Below, one piece after another: positions 36,122 to 44,200 of a stretch of DNA of 46,960 nucleotides. The notes below the pieces were generated by a model. The model saw only the letters and a list, made by a program, of their open reading frames with translations. It searched no databases and was not told the origin of the DNA. Location: NCBI GenBank assembly GCA_964354135.1, contig CAYGZA010000009.1, positions 1 through 46,960 on the forward strand. The letters are read 5' to 3'. Numbering within the stretch: position 1 is the first letter of the stretch; each line of letters begins with the position of its first letter. Made by a program: the position numbers and the translations under genes. Origin of the DNA: CAYGZA01 sp964354135 (GTDB lineage: Bacteria > Planctomycetota > Planctomycetia > Pirellulales > Thermoguttaceae).

Positions 36122-37183
36122 ATGCGACGTTTGCTTATTGGTATGGTGGTCGCCGCAGTTGCTGCTCTGGTCCCGACGTGGGCGGTGGCAGGGAACCAAG
36201 AGGTTGCCGAGCAGATCGCCGCCGGCCTTAGGGACAGCGGTCAACTGCACGGCTACAAAATCGGGGTGAAGTACCAAGACGGTACCGCGTGGCTGAAGGG
36301 CCAGGTCTCCAGCCGGGAACAGATGAACGCCGCCATGCAACTGGTGTTCAAGACCCCAGGGGTCACGCGCGTTGTCAACCACTTGACGATCGTTTCCGCG
36401 GAGCCGGCGGCCGGGAAAGTCGCCGTGCAGCCGCAGCCGATCCCGTCGGAAGCACGGTCGCTCCAACCGATGGGCGGCGCCCTGGCGGCGGAGCAGCGTC
36501 CCCGCTCGGTCACTCGCGACATGAGAGGCAGCCAGGTCCAGCGCGCGGCCGTTGCGGCCAGACCCGCCGCCCCGGATCGGATGCCGAGCACCACCGGATA
36601 CGCCGACCGGGTCCCGAGCGCCTTCAACTCTTCGCCGATACAGCCGGTGAACGCCACGGCGCCCGAGGAACCGACGTTGGCCGCGGCCCGCATGGTTGCC
36701 CTGGCAGCGCCGCAGCCGATCCAACAAGAGGAGGCCCCGCAGCCGGTCGCTGCCCCGACACCGGCGCAGCCTGTGCCGGCGGCTGCATCCCCGGCGCCTC
36801 GCGCGGCCCCGATTCCGATTGCCCAAACCGGCAGCCCCTTGCCCATCGCTCGGGCCAACGGACAACCGATGTCCGGGCAGCCCGCGGCCCTTGCGGCCGG
36901 TGCGTCCGCAGTGCGCTACGATCAGCCGAACGTGCCCAATTATGCTTGGCCCGGCTACGCCGCCTATCCCAACTACGCCAACCTGACCTATCCGAAGCAG
37001 TACTCTCCGGCGGCCTGGCCGTACATCGGGCCGTTCTATCCCTATCCTCAGGTGCCGTTGGGATGGAGGAAAGTGAGCCTGGAATGGCACGACGGCTGGT
37101 GGTTCCTCGATTTCGATGACGGTTCGGCCAAGGGCCCGTTTTCAGGGCTTTTCCGGCCGGGCCATCACGCCCCGCGTCACTAA
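36122..37183 (+). CDS. Exported BON-domain protein with Tyr/Pro-rich tail
   Basis: 353 residues from the ATG at 36122, with GGAGGGAAGG just upstream. A signal peptide (IGMVVAAVAALVPTWAVA, cut near 23) leads into one BON domain (~25-92: EVAEQIAAGLRDSGQLHGYK, AWLKGQVSSREQMNAAMQLV, VTRVVNHLTIV). BON domains bind phospholipid or peptidoglycan surfaces. A long Pro/Ala/Gln low-complexity linker follows, then a C-terminal block that I know from planctomycete BON proteins: NYAWPGYAAYPNYANLTYPK, SPAAWPYIGPFYPYPQVPLG, WRKVSLEWHDGWWFLDF. The tail probably attaches to the envelope, by inference. A strong terminator follows, so the gene appears monocistronic. The 5' leader may be structured (36013-36095). 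Confidence 0.88.
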   Translation: MRRLLIGMVVAAVAALVPTWAVAGNQEVAEQIAAGLRDSGQLHGYKIGVKYQDGTAWLKGQVSSREQMNAAMQLVFKTPGVTRVVNHLTIVSAEPAAGKVAVQPQPIPSEARSLQPMGGALAAEQRPRSVTRDMRGSQVQRAAVAARPAAPDRMPSTTGYADRVPSAFNSSPIQPVNATAPEEPTLAAARMVALAAPQPIQQEEAPQPVAAPTPAQPVPAAASPAPRAAPIPIAQTGSPLPIARANGQPMSGQPAALAAGASAVRYDQPNVPNYAWPGYAAYPNYANLTYPKQYSPAAWPYIGPFYPYPQVPLGWRKVSLEWHDGWWFLDFDDGSAKGPFSGLFRPGHHAPRH

Positions 37184-37200
37184 GCTCCGGCCGACAAAGC

Positions 37201-37237
37201 AAACCCCCTCGCGGCTTCCGCCGCGCGGGGGTTTTTT
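37201..37237 (+). terminator. Rho-independent terminator after the BON gene
   Basis: AACCCCC-T-CGCGGC, loop TTCC, GCCGCG-C-GGGGG, then six T. This is the clearest intrinsic terminator in the window, 17 bp after the stop. The remaining 37238-37494 holds only short weak hairpins. Confidence 0.92.
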
Positions 37238-37494
37238 GTTTCTTGCGGCCGGATCGGGGTCTTCGGCGTCCCCGAATCCTGTCCTGCTGTCGGGGGGATC
37301 GCGAGGGTTTCAATCTTCCTGCCCTCGAATCCAGGTAGCGCCGGTTGCCCTTGCCGCGTAGCCCCGTTCCTGCGAGACTACCGCCCCTCGGCCGTCTGCC
37401 GCTGCTCGGTCGGAAGCATTGCCGGCGGCAGGTCGGAGGCACTGCTTGCCTTGCGGAAAGCAGCGGCCCACTGGGATTCTCTCCACGGCTCGCC

Positions 37495-38163
37495 ATGCGA
37501 GGTTTCATCGCCACAGCCCTGCTGACGTTGGCCGCCACCGGCTGCGCCCTCGGTCCGGGATGGTCCGACCCCTCGGGTCCCCCGGTTGCCGTGCTGTGCG
37601 ACAACCCGATGCTGGTCCCGGCCAGGGACCCGCAGCAGCTTTGGGAAACAGTGGCCGACGTGGTGGACGACTATTTCAGGATTGAGCGCGAGGTGCCGGT
37701 GCGGCCGATCGGCAGCACGTTCACCGAGGGGCGGCTGGACACTTACCCGGAAGTCGCCTCGACCATCCTCGAGCCGTGGCGTCACGACTCCGCCGACACG
37801 TACGAGAAGATCGAGAGCACGCTGCAATCGATCCGCCGCCGCGCCCAGGTCCGGGTGACGCCGGTCCGGGAGGGCTACTGGATGGACGTGGCGGTGTTCA
37901 AGGAGCTGGAAGACGTGACTCGACCGGCCCACGCGTCGGCCGGCTCGGCCACGTTCCGCAACGACAGCTCGCTGACCCGAGTTGTCAATCCGCTGGGAGA
38001 GCAGGACATCCATGCCGGCTGGATTCCCATGGGCCGCGACCGGGCGTTGGAGCAGCGGATCCTGGCACAGTTGCAGGAACGCCTGGGCTTGATCGCTCCC
38101 CCGCCCGTCGCACCTGCCACCGGCGGCCAAGTCGGCCGGGGAGTGCTCACCGGCACGCCGTAG
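37495..38163 (+). CDS. Conserved planctomycete-type lipoprotein, unknown function
   Basis: 222 residues from the ATG at 37495. The Shine-Dalgarno is weak; this start was chosen because MRGFIATALLTLAATGC is a good lipoprotein signal (Cys17). The body is a single compact domain: QQLWETVADVVDDYFRIERE, STFTEGRLDTYPEVASTILE, PWRHDSADTYEKIESTLQSI, YWMDVAVFKELEDVTRP, GWIPMGRDRALEQRILAQLQ. I recall this pattern from uncharacterised planctomycete lipoproteins; no function is known. Its 3' end overlaps the oppositely oriented histidine kinase gene by 17 bp. Confidence 0.8.
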   Translation: MRGFIATALLTLAATGCALGPGWSDPSGPPVAVLCDNPMLVPARDPQQLWETVADVVDDYFRIEREVPVRPIGSTFTEGRLDTYPEVASTILEPWRHDSADTYEKIESTLQSIRRRAQVRVTPVREGYWMDVAVFKELEDVTRPAHASAGSATFRNDSSLTRVVNPLGEQDIHAGWIPMGRDRALEQRILAQLQERLGLIAPPPVAPATGGQVGRGVLTGTP

Positions 38164-38986
38164 GGCTCTCGGCGATACCGGCCGGATAAGTGATGGGCGC
38201 CGGCACGGCGGCCTTCTGCCGGGCAGCCCGAGCGGCCGTGGGGAACTTCAGCGTGAAGGCCGTCCCCTTGCCGACCGTGCTGTCGACGCGGATCCGACCC
38301 TGGTGGGCCTCCATGATCTCCCGGCACAGGGAAAGGCCCAGTCCCGTGCCTCCTTTGCCGCTGGCGTCGGGCCCATTCTTGGTCGTGAAGAACGGCTCGA
38401 AGATGTGGGTCAGCTTGTCGTGGGGGATACCGTAGCCATAGTCGCGGATCACCAGGTCGACCGTGTCGTTTTCCACGTCGTGGAGCAGCTTGATGATCAC
38501 GCGGCCTCCCCCGGGCAGGGCCTGCCGGGCGTTGATCAAGATGTTCAGCAGCACCTGTTGAATCTGATTGCCTGCAACCAGGACCTGGGGGACCGGCTGG
38601 AAGTGCTTCTCCAGGGTGATCCGGTACTTGTTCATCTCCCGCTCCAGCAGAAGGAGCGTGTCTTCCACCAATTGCGCCAGGTTGGTCGGTTCTTGACTGG
38701 TGGAACGGTTCCGGGCGATGCCCAGAACGGCGTTGGTGATCTTCGCGGCTCGGTTGGCAGCGGTGAGGATCTTATCGAAGCACTTCTCCCGGCTCGCATT
38801 GTCCTTGTGGCGGAGCCCCATTTTGGCGTAATTGAGGATCGTGGTCAGCACGTTGTTGAATTCGTGGGTGGTGGTGCTCACCAGCTCGCCCAGGGCCGTC
38901 ATCTTCTGGGCCGACGCCAGTTGTTTCTTGAGAGCCTCGATCTGCTGCTCCGGACTGAGGCGGTCGGGGCTATCCGTTGTCGCCAC
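38147..38986 (-). CDS. Soluble sensor histidine kinase (orphan)
   Basis: 279 residues from a GTG start with GGGGGT about 5 bp upstream. A short coiled-coil-like start (PEQQIEALKKQLASAQKMTA) runs straight into the dimerisation/phospho-acceptor box STTTHEFNNVLTTILNYAKM (His41). The ATPase domain has an N-box (QQVLLNILINARQAL), G1 (IRDYGYGIP), F-box (IFEPFFTTKNG) and G2 (GKGGTGLGLSL). It has no membrane segment and no PAS, GAF or other sensor domain, so input must come from a partner. No response regulator is adjacent. It resembles the NtrB/HWE-like cytoplasmic kinases with a HEFNN H-box. Confidence 0.92.
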   Translation of the reverse strand: MATTDSPDRLSPEQQIEALKKQLASAQKMTALGELVSTTTHEFNNVLTTILNYAKMGLRHKDNASREKCFDKILTAANRAAKITNAVLGIARNRSTSQEPTNLAQLVEDTLLLLEREMNKYRITLEKHFQPVPQVLVAGNQIQQVLLNILINARQALPGGGRVIIKLLHDVENDTVDLVIRDYGYGIPHDKLTHIFEPFFTTKNGPDASGKGGTGLGLSLCREIMEAHQGRIRVDSTVGKGTAFTLKFPTAARAARQKAAVPAPITYPAGIAESPTACR

Positions 38987-39164
38987 TGGTTACCCCCATT
39001 TGCGGATTTTGGCTGGAATTCCCGGATGCTGAATATCGGCCGGCAATTGCAGATTCGCTCCTTTGCCCGGTTGGCAACGGTCTTTCTGCCTTGCCCAGCG
39101 GTCGCGTCTTAACTGTAAGCGGCAAAACGGTTTAGCCGCCAGGGACCGTATCGTCGAACACGGA

Positions 39165-39193
39165 TGGGCAACTGTAGCGCAAGCCGCTATAAT
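39165..39193 (+). promoter_or_regulatory. Sigma-70-type promoter of the 86-residue gene
   Basis: -10 TATAAT (39188-39193) is perfect and -35 TGGGCA (39165-39170) matches four of six, with a 17-bp spacer. The start would be near 39200, 43 nt before the ATG at 39243. Confidence 0.65.
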
Positions 39194-39242
39194 CCCGCCC
39201 CCAAAACCCTCCCCGGGAAGGCGAGCGACTGGAGAAGCTGGG

Positions 39243-39503
39243 ATGCACACCGTCGATGCCTTGGAGGAGGCCCTCAAACTGGCCGAACGGCTCGGCTACC
39301 AACTTCGCCAGGAATGGCTCGGCGGGAGCGGCGGCGGGGACTGCGAGGTCAAGGGGCGCAAGTGGCTCTTCCTCGATCTGGCACTGGCGCCGATCGAGCA
39401 GCTCGAGCACGTCCTCGACACCCTCCGTCGTGAACCCGCAGCCTACTCAATGGCAATGCCGGAGCCCCTCCGCCGGATGCTGGGCCAACGGAAAGCCGCC
39501 TAG
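39243..39503 (+). CDS. Small protein, unrecognised
   Basis: 86 residues; GGAG lies 10 bp before the ATG at 39243 and a good promoter lies just upstream. MHTVDALEEALKLAERLGYQ, then LRQEWLGGSGGGDCEVKGRK, then LFLDLALAPIEQLEHVLDTL suggest a mixed alpha/beta cytoplasmic protein ending in a basic tail. No signal peptide, membrane segment or known domain. Codon-position bias and the promoter support a real gene. It is divergent from the histidine kinase and convergent with the ACT gene. Confidence 0.72.
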   Translation: MHTVDALEEALKLAERLGYQLRQEWLGGSGGGDCEVKGRKWLFLDLALAPIEQLEHVLDTLRREPAAYSMAMPEPLRRMLGQRKAA

Positions 39504-39549
39504 CCAGCGTTTCTTACTACACGAGGTTGAATGGCGAGAAGGCGTCTGC

Positions 39550-39573
39550 CAGGACGGGTCTGTAGCCCGTTCT
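39550..39573. repeat. Hairpin module between convergent genes
   Basis: ACGGG...CCCGT with loop TCTGTAG (39554-39570) and flanking CAG/CTG lies 50-70 bp after the 86-residue gene stop and before the ACT gene stop. It may serve as a shared end signal; no T-run. Confidence 0.5.
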
Positions 39574-39621
39574 GCATCAGGGCGAATAGACAACCTGCCC
39601 GATCGTCGTGAGAAGTGTGGG

Positions 39622-40083
39622 CTACTCTAAGCGGCCGCGCATGGGCCGGCGGATCGGCAACTGCTTGCGGCTGCGGGGAGTGCCGTTCTCACTCAGCACT
39701 TTCTGGGCCTTGCTAAGGCTATTGACCTTGAGCACCGCCAGGCCGCCCACTTTGCCCCCCGGCTCCGCGAAGGAAGAGTAAGCGTAGTCGATGTTGAGAT
39801 GTTCTGCGGCCAATCGCTCGCAGATCCTGCGGAATGCCCCCGCCTGTTTCGGCACCTCCACCAGGAGCACGGTCGCCGCGTCGTAGCGCACGTTCAGCTT
39901 ATCCAAGACCGCGGTCGCCGCGGAGAAGTCGTCGGGCACGAAACGGACCCTGCCCCGGTCGCCCGAATCCATGACCGCCAGGGCCTTGAAATTGACCTTC
40001 CCCTTGTTGAGGGCCGTCAGCATTGCCGCCAATCGGCCCGGCTTGTTGACCAGCGAAACCGACAGTTGCTTGGCAGTGTGCAT
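39622..40083 (-). CDS. ACT-domain protein
   Basis: 153 residues; the ATG at 40083 has a textbook AGGAGG 6 bp upstream. Two ACT-like units are seen: QLSVSLVNKPGRLAAMLTAL followed by KGKVNFKALAVMD, and ATVLLVEVPKQAGAFRRICE followed by RLAAEHLNIDYAYSSFAEPG. These are beta-alpha-beta folds that bind amino acids in metabolic regulators; the KPGRLA and NIDYAY segments are characteristic of stand-alone ACT proteins. A basic tail (RSRKQLPIRRPMRGRLE) follows. It likely senses an amino acid and regulates an enzyme, but no biosynthetic gene is adjacent. Confidence 0.88.
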   Translation of the reverse strand: MHTAKQLSVSLVNKPGRLAAMLTALNKGKVNFKALAVMDSGDRGRVRFVPDDFSAATAVLDKLNVRYDAATVLLVEVPKQAGAFRRICERLAAEHLNIDYAYSSFAEPGGKVGGLAVLKVNSLSKAQKVLSENGTPRSRKQLPIRRPMRGRLE

Positions 40084-40572
40084 CCCGTTCCTCCTTCTTC
40101 TGGACTGCTTCAGGGAACGCTGCAACGCGTCACAGGGAAGTATACGCTTTTGCGTTGTGCGGAGTACCAGCCCGCCGCACGATCGCGAGAACTTCAGACA
40201 AGCGAGAAGATTGCCACACTCTGTATTCTACTCAGCCACTGCTTTTCTCGTACATTTCCCAGTTTCTTGCGCCATAGTCGGTCTTTGACGGATTCCAGAC
40301 CGCCCCGGCTTGTCCCTCGCCCGCCGAATTGTTGGACTGGACTCTGCACGCCGAACGACCGAAAAACGGCGGTCCGGCGTGCCGCGGGTGGGCTTGCCAC
40401 TGGCCGGAGGGAACTTCCGCGGTCCGGGCAGCGTCTGAAACAGTAGCCCGCCATGAGGATGGCAAGGGATGGGGCAATAGTACCAAGGGGGGGGCAAGGG
40501 CCGGCATTCTTCCCGCCGACGGATGGGCGGCTGCCTAATGGCCCCCGGTTCTTCTCGTAGGAGGGACAAACC
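40084..40572. other. Gap between divergent ACT and VIT/VWA genes
   Basis: 489 bp. A TATACT hexamer on the minus strand about 60 bp upstream of the ACT start may be its -10, without a convincing -35. The plus side ends in AGGAGGGACAAACC before the VIT/VWA start. No gene is supported. Confidence 0.4.
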
Positions 40573-43020
40573 ATGAGCCGGTCGTCGCGACAGTTGGTGT
40601 TTGGGTTGGCCCTGCTGGCGGTCTGGTGGTTGCCGGCCGCGGTTGGGGCCCAGGGTTTCCTGGTGGTGGAGGACGCCGGCCACGCGGTGCGATTGCCGCG
40701 GCCGATCATCATCTATCCGCCGCACCCCCGTCCGCCGTACCCGATGCCGGTTCCGCCGCGTATGCCTCCGCTGCCTCCGCCGGCCAGCTACAAGGTGCAG
40801 GAACTGGAGGTCCAGGCCCGCCTCGTCGAGCAAGTGGCCCAGGTGCAGGTCTCCCAGTCGTTCGTCAACACGGGGAGCCGGCAACTGGAGGTCTCGTTTA
40901 TCTTCCCGCTGCCCTACGACGGGGCGGTGGACCGGATGACCCTGCTGGTCGACGGCAAGGAGTTCCCCGCCAAGCTCATGAAGGCCGATGAGGCCCGGCG
41001 GCTCTACGAGGAGATCGTTCGCCGGAGCAAGGACCCGGCGCTTCTGGAGTGGATCGGGACCGGACTTTTTAAGACGAGCGTTTTCCCGGTACCCCCGGGT
41101 CAGAAGCGAACGGTCTCGCTCCGCTACGCGCAGATCTGCCGCAAGCAGGAAGGGCTGACCGATTTCGTCTTCCCCTTGAGCGCAGCCAAGTATACGGCGG
41201 AGCCGCCGGAGAAGGTGGCGATCCGCGTGACGATCGAAAGCGAGGCCGACATCAAGAACGTCTACAGCCCCAGCCATGCGGTGGACATCCAGCGGCCCGA
41301 TCCGCGCCGCGCCACCGTCACGTTCTCGACCAAAAACGAGATCCCCAGCATGGACTTCCGGATGTTCTACGACGTCGGCCGCGGAACGGTGAGCACGCGG
41401 GTGCTCAGCTACCGGCCGGACAAGGACGGCGATAAGGACGGCTACTTCCTGCTCTTGGCCAGCCCCGAGGTCAAGCCCGCAGGCGACGAGCGGGCGAAGA
41501 AGACGGTCATGTTCGTCATCGACCGCTCGGGGAGCATGAGCGGCAAGAAGATCGAGCAGGTCCGCGGGGCGCTCAAATTCGTCCTCGGAAACCTCCGCCC
41601 GGGCGACCTGTTCAACATCATCGCCTACGACAGCGAGGTGGAGGCATTCCGCCCCGAATTGCAGAAGTACGACGACACGACGCGGAGGGCCGCCCTGGGC
41701 TTCGTCGAGGGGCTCTATGCCGGAGGGAGCACGAACATCGACGGGGCGCTCCGGGCGGCGCTCAACCAGCTCCAGGACTCCAGCCGCCCCAACTATGTGG
41801 TCTTCCTCACCGACGGACTGCCCACCGCGGGCGAGACCAACGAGATGAAGATCGTCGAGAAGGCCAAGGAGGCCAACCGGGTCCGCGCGCGGATCTTCGC
41901 CTTCGGCGTGGGCTTCGACCTCAATAGCCGGCTCTTGGACAAGCTCGTCCGCGACAATCACGGCCAGAGCGAGTTCGTCCGGCCCAACGAGGATATCGAG
42001 GACCGCGTCAGCCGGCTCTACCGCCGCATCGAGGCCCCGGTGATGACCGACGTGAAGATCGCCTTCTCGATGGACGAGCACCGGCCGGAAGCGGGCAGCC
42101 TCGTCAGCCGCGTCTACCCCAAGGGCACGCTGGACCTGTTCGCCGGGGAGCAATTGGTGCTGGCGGGCCGCTACAAGACGCCGGGCAGCGCCAAGGTAGT
42201 CGTGAGCGGGGCAGTCGGCGGCCGGGAGCAGCGGTTCGATTTCCCCGCCAAGCTCGTCGACCGAAGCGGCGACGAGACCAACGCCTTCATCGAGAAGCTC
42301 TGGGCGGTCCGCCGCGTGGGCGAGATTCTCGAAGAGCTGGACCTGAAAGGCAAGAACGAGGAGCTAGTCAAGGAACTGGTCGAGTTGGCGACGCGGCATG
42401 GGGTGATCACGCCCTACACTTCGTTCCTGGCCGATGAGCGGACGAGTCTCGGCGATCTGGCCGGCAACGAGGGCCTCGCCGGCAGTCGCCTGCAAGCCTT
42501 GGCCGAGTCCTCGGGCGCCGGCGGGTTCGTGCAGCGGGAGTTCCGCGGCGGCCTACAACGGGCCCGGGTTGCCGACGCGATGGCCCCCGCGTCCCGCTCG
42601 TTTGGGATGGCCATGGGCGGAAGCGCCGGCAGCGGCCAGAGTGGGATGGCGAAGGCCGCCGGACCGGCGACCATGCCGGGCGGAATGGGTTACGGGGGGG
42701 CTGCGGGGCCGGCACTCGGGTTCATGATGCCCGGGGCCCCCGGAATGCCGGCGCCCCTGGCCGCGGCAGAGCGCGAGTTGAGCGAGGCCCAGCAGAACAT
42801 GCGCCAGGTCGGCAACCGCACGTTCTACCGCCGCAATAACCAGTGGATCGACTCCACGGTCAACAACGAGCAGGAGAAGAAGGCCCAGCGGATCAAGCAG
42901 TTCAGCGACACGTACTTTGCGCTGGCCCGCAAGCACGGCCGCACCATGTCGCAGTACATGGTCTTCGACGACCCGGTGCTGGTGAACCTCGAAGGCCAGG
43001 CGTACCTGATCGAGCCGTGA
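40573..43020 (+). CDS. Exported VIT/von Willebrand factor A domain protein
   Basis: 815 residues with GGAGGG just before the ATG. A signal peptide (LVFGLALLAVWWLPAAVGAQ, cut ~27) precedes a Pro-rich segment (~42-70). The VIT domain (~73-195) shows VQVSQSFVNTGSRQLEVSFI, FPLPYDGAVDRMTLLVDGKE and the ARRLYEEIVRRSKDPALLEW block. The VWA domain (~310-490) has an intact metal site VIDRSGSMSGKK (Asp317, Ser319, Ser321), GGSTNIDGAL (MIDAS Thr) and FLTDGLPTAGETNE (MIDAS Asp). The C-terminal third holds a helical region, a Gly/Met/Ala-rich stretch (~675-735) and a final folded tail. Inter-alpha-trypsin-inhibitor-like VIT/VWA proteins mediate metal-dependent adhesion outside the cell; the ligand is unknown. 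Monocistronic by spacing. Confidence 0.93.
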   Translation: MSRSSRQLVFGLALLAVWWLPAAVGAQGFLVVEDAGHAVRLPRPIIIYPPHPRPPYPMPVPPRMPPLPPPASYKVQELEVQARLVEQVAQVQVSQSFVNTGSRQLEVSFIFPLPYDGAVDRMTLLVDGKEFPAKLMKADEARRLYEEIVRRSKDPALLEWIGTGLFKTSVFPVPPGQKRTVSLRYAQICRKQEGLTDFVFPLSAAKYTAEPPEKVAIRVTIESEADIKNVYSPSHAVDIQRPDPRRATVTFSTKNEIPSMDFRMFYDVGRGTVSTRVLSYRPDKDGDKDGYFLLLASPEVKPAGDERAKKTVMFVIDRSGSMSGKKIEQVRGALKFVLGNLRPGDLFNIIAYDSEVEAFRPELQKYDDTTRRAALGFVEGLYAGGSTNIDGALRAALNQLQDSSRPNYVVFLTDGLPTAGETNEMKIVEKAKEANRVRARIFAFGVGFDLNSRLLDKLVRDNHGQSEFVRPNEDIEDRVSRLYRRIEAPVMTDVKIAFSMDEHRPEAGSLVSRVYPKGTLDLFAGEQLVLAGRYKTPGSAKVVVSGAVGGREQRFDFPAKLVDRSGDETNAFIEKLWAVRRVGEILEELDLKGKNEELVKELVELATRHGVITPYTSFLADERTSLGDLAGNEGLAGSRLQALAESSGAGGFVQREFRGGLQRARVADAMAPASRSFGMAMGGSAGSGQSGMAKAAGPATMPGGMGYGGAAGPALGFMMPGAPGMPAPLAAAERELSEAQQNMRQVGNRTFYRRNNQWIDSTVNNEQEKKAQRIKQFSDTYFALARKHGRTMSQYMVFDDPVLVNLEGQAYLIEP

Positions 43021-43044
43021 GGCGGGTCTTGGGCTCTTGGCGGC

Positions 43045-43074
43045 TTGTCGACTCCCGCCCGTTCGATGTATAAT
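43045..43074 (+). promoter_or_regulatory. Promoter of the aspartic protease gene
   Basis: -10 TATAAT (43069-43074) with -35 TTGTCG (43045-43050; four of six) at 18 bp. Starting near 43081 it leaves a 32-nt leader before the ATG at 43113. Confidence 0.6.
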
Positions 43075-43112
43075 GCGCGGGCAAGTTGTCATCGCGTGAG
43101 GGAGCCGAACCC

Positions 43113-43493
43113 ATGGGGCTGACCGTTCTCGAGATCGAAGTCGGCAGTCCGGCTGACCCGGAGACTACCGAGAAGGTGGAGTTCCTCATCGACTCCGGAG
43201 CGATCTACTCGGTGGTATCTGCGCCGATTCTGGAGCGTTTGAAGATCAAACCCTTGGCCGAGCAGACCTTTCGGCTGGCGGACGGTTCGAAGATCGTGCG
43301 CAAGAAGGGTGGTGCCCTGTTCCGGTACGGGGATCGAGTGGGCGTGGCGGACGTGATCTTCGGCGAAGAGGGCGACTCCAGCCTTCTCGGGGCCTTCACG
43401 TTGGAGGCGCTCGGACTATCGCTCGACCCGCTCAAGCGTGAGCTGAAACCCCTTCCGATGATTCTCGGCGGCTCGTTTCGCCAAGACGACTGA
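43113..43493 (+). CDS. Single-domain retropepsin-like aspartic protease
   Basis: 126 residues; the ATG at 43113 has GAGGGAG about 9 bp upstream. The catalytic triplet is in VEFLIDSGAIYSVVSAPILE (Asp27-Ser-Gly, followed by the hydrophobic strand), then LADGSKIVRKKGGALFRYGD, the hairpin flap, and SLLGAFTLEALGLSLDPLKR, the ALG-type second half. One domain means it must dimerise to form an active site, as retropepsins and bacterial clan-AA proteins do. No signal peptide, so it acts in the cytoplasm. Small proteins of this type are frequent in planctomycetes and cyanobacteria; the substrate is unknown. Confidence 0.85.
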   Translation: MGLTVLEIEVGSPADPETTEKVEFLIDSGAIYSVVSAPILERLKIKPLAEQTFRLADGSKIVRKKGGALFRYGDRVGVADVIFGEEGDSSLLGAFTLEALGLSLDPLKRELKPLPMILGGSFRQDD

Positions 43494-43556
43494 CGTGGGC
43501 GTCACCCCCGCGAGGTTGCACTCTCCAGGCTATTCTGGCTTCACACGGGCACGGAC

Positions 43557-44120
43557 GTGGCACGGATGAACGGTCTCGCGGGACTCAAAGGCACATTTGG
43601 CGCCATCCTGGCCGATCCGCCTTGGAGGTTCCGGAACCGCACGGGCAAGATGGCCCCGGAACACCGGCGGCTGCACCGCTACCGGACGATGACCGTCGAA
43701 GAAATCGCCGCCCTGCCGGTGGCCGACCATGCGCGAACGCCCAGCCATCTCTACCTTTGGGTCCCAAACGCCTTGCTCCGCGAGGGCCTGCAAGTGATGC
43801 AGGCTTGGGGATTCACCTACAAGACGAATCTCGTGTGGTACAAGACCCGCAAGGACGGCGGGCCGGACGGCCGCGGCGTGGGATTCTACTTCCGCAACGT
43901 GACCGAGCTGCTTCTGCTTGGCGTTCGCGGGACGCTGCGGACCCTGAAACCCGGCCGGACGCAAGTGAACCTCATCCCATCGCGCAAGCGCGGGCATTCC
44001 CGCAAGCCGGTCGAGATCTACGATCTCATCCGGCGGTGCAGCCCCGGGCCGTACTTGGAGCTGTTCGCCCGGGAGCGCGTGGAAGGCTGGACCGCCTGGG
44101 GCGATGAGGTTCAAATGTGA
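43557..44120 (+). CDS. MT-A70 family adenine-N6 methyltransferase (orphan)
   Basis: 187 residues from a GTG at 43557; an ATG at 43566 is an equally possible start and neither has a clear Shine-Dalgarno. The catalytic motif DPPW is in FGAILADPPWRFRNRTG (20-23). HRYRTMTVEEIAALPV, SHLYLWVPNALLREGLQVMQ, AWGFTYKTNLVWYKT and the closing RGHSRKPVEIYDLIRRCSPG, YLELFARERVEGWTAWGDE follow the bacterial/phage MT-A70 layout. Such enzymes methylate adenine in DNA (or RNA). No restriction endonuclease gene is adjacent. It is short compared with eukaryotic relatives but complete for the phage-type family, and may be of phage origin. Confidence 0.92.
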   Translation: MARMNGLAGLKGTFGAILADPPWRFRNRTGKMAPEHRRLHRYRTMTVEEIAALPVADHARTPSHLYLWVPNALLREGLQVMQAWGFTYKTNLVWYKTRKDGGPDGRGVGFYFRNVTELLLLGVRGTLRTLKPGRTQVNLIPSRKRGHSRKPVEIYDLIRRCSPGPYLELFARERVEGWTAWGDEVQM

Positions 44121-44200
44121 CGATGGAGTGGCTGAAAGCTGATAGCTGACAGCCGATTCTCCGACACGTCCTAAGAAACGAAGTGACTTGGGAGGAAATC

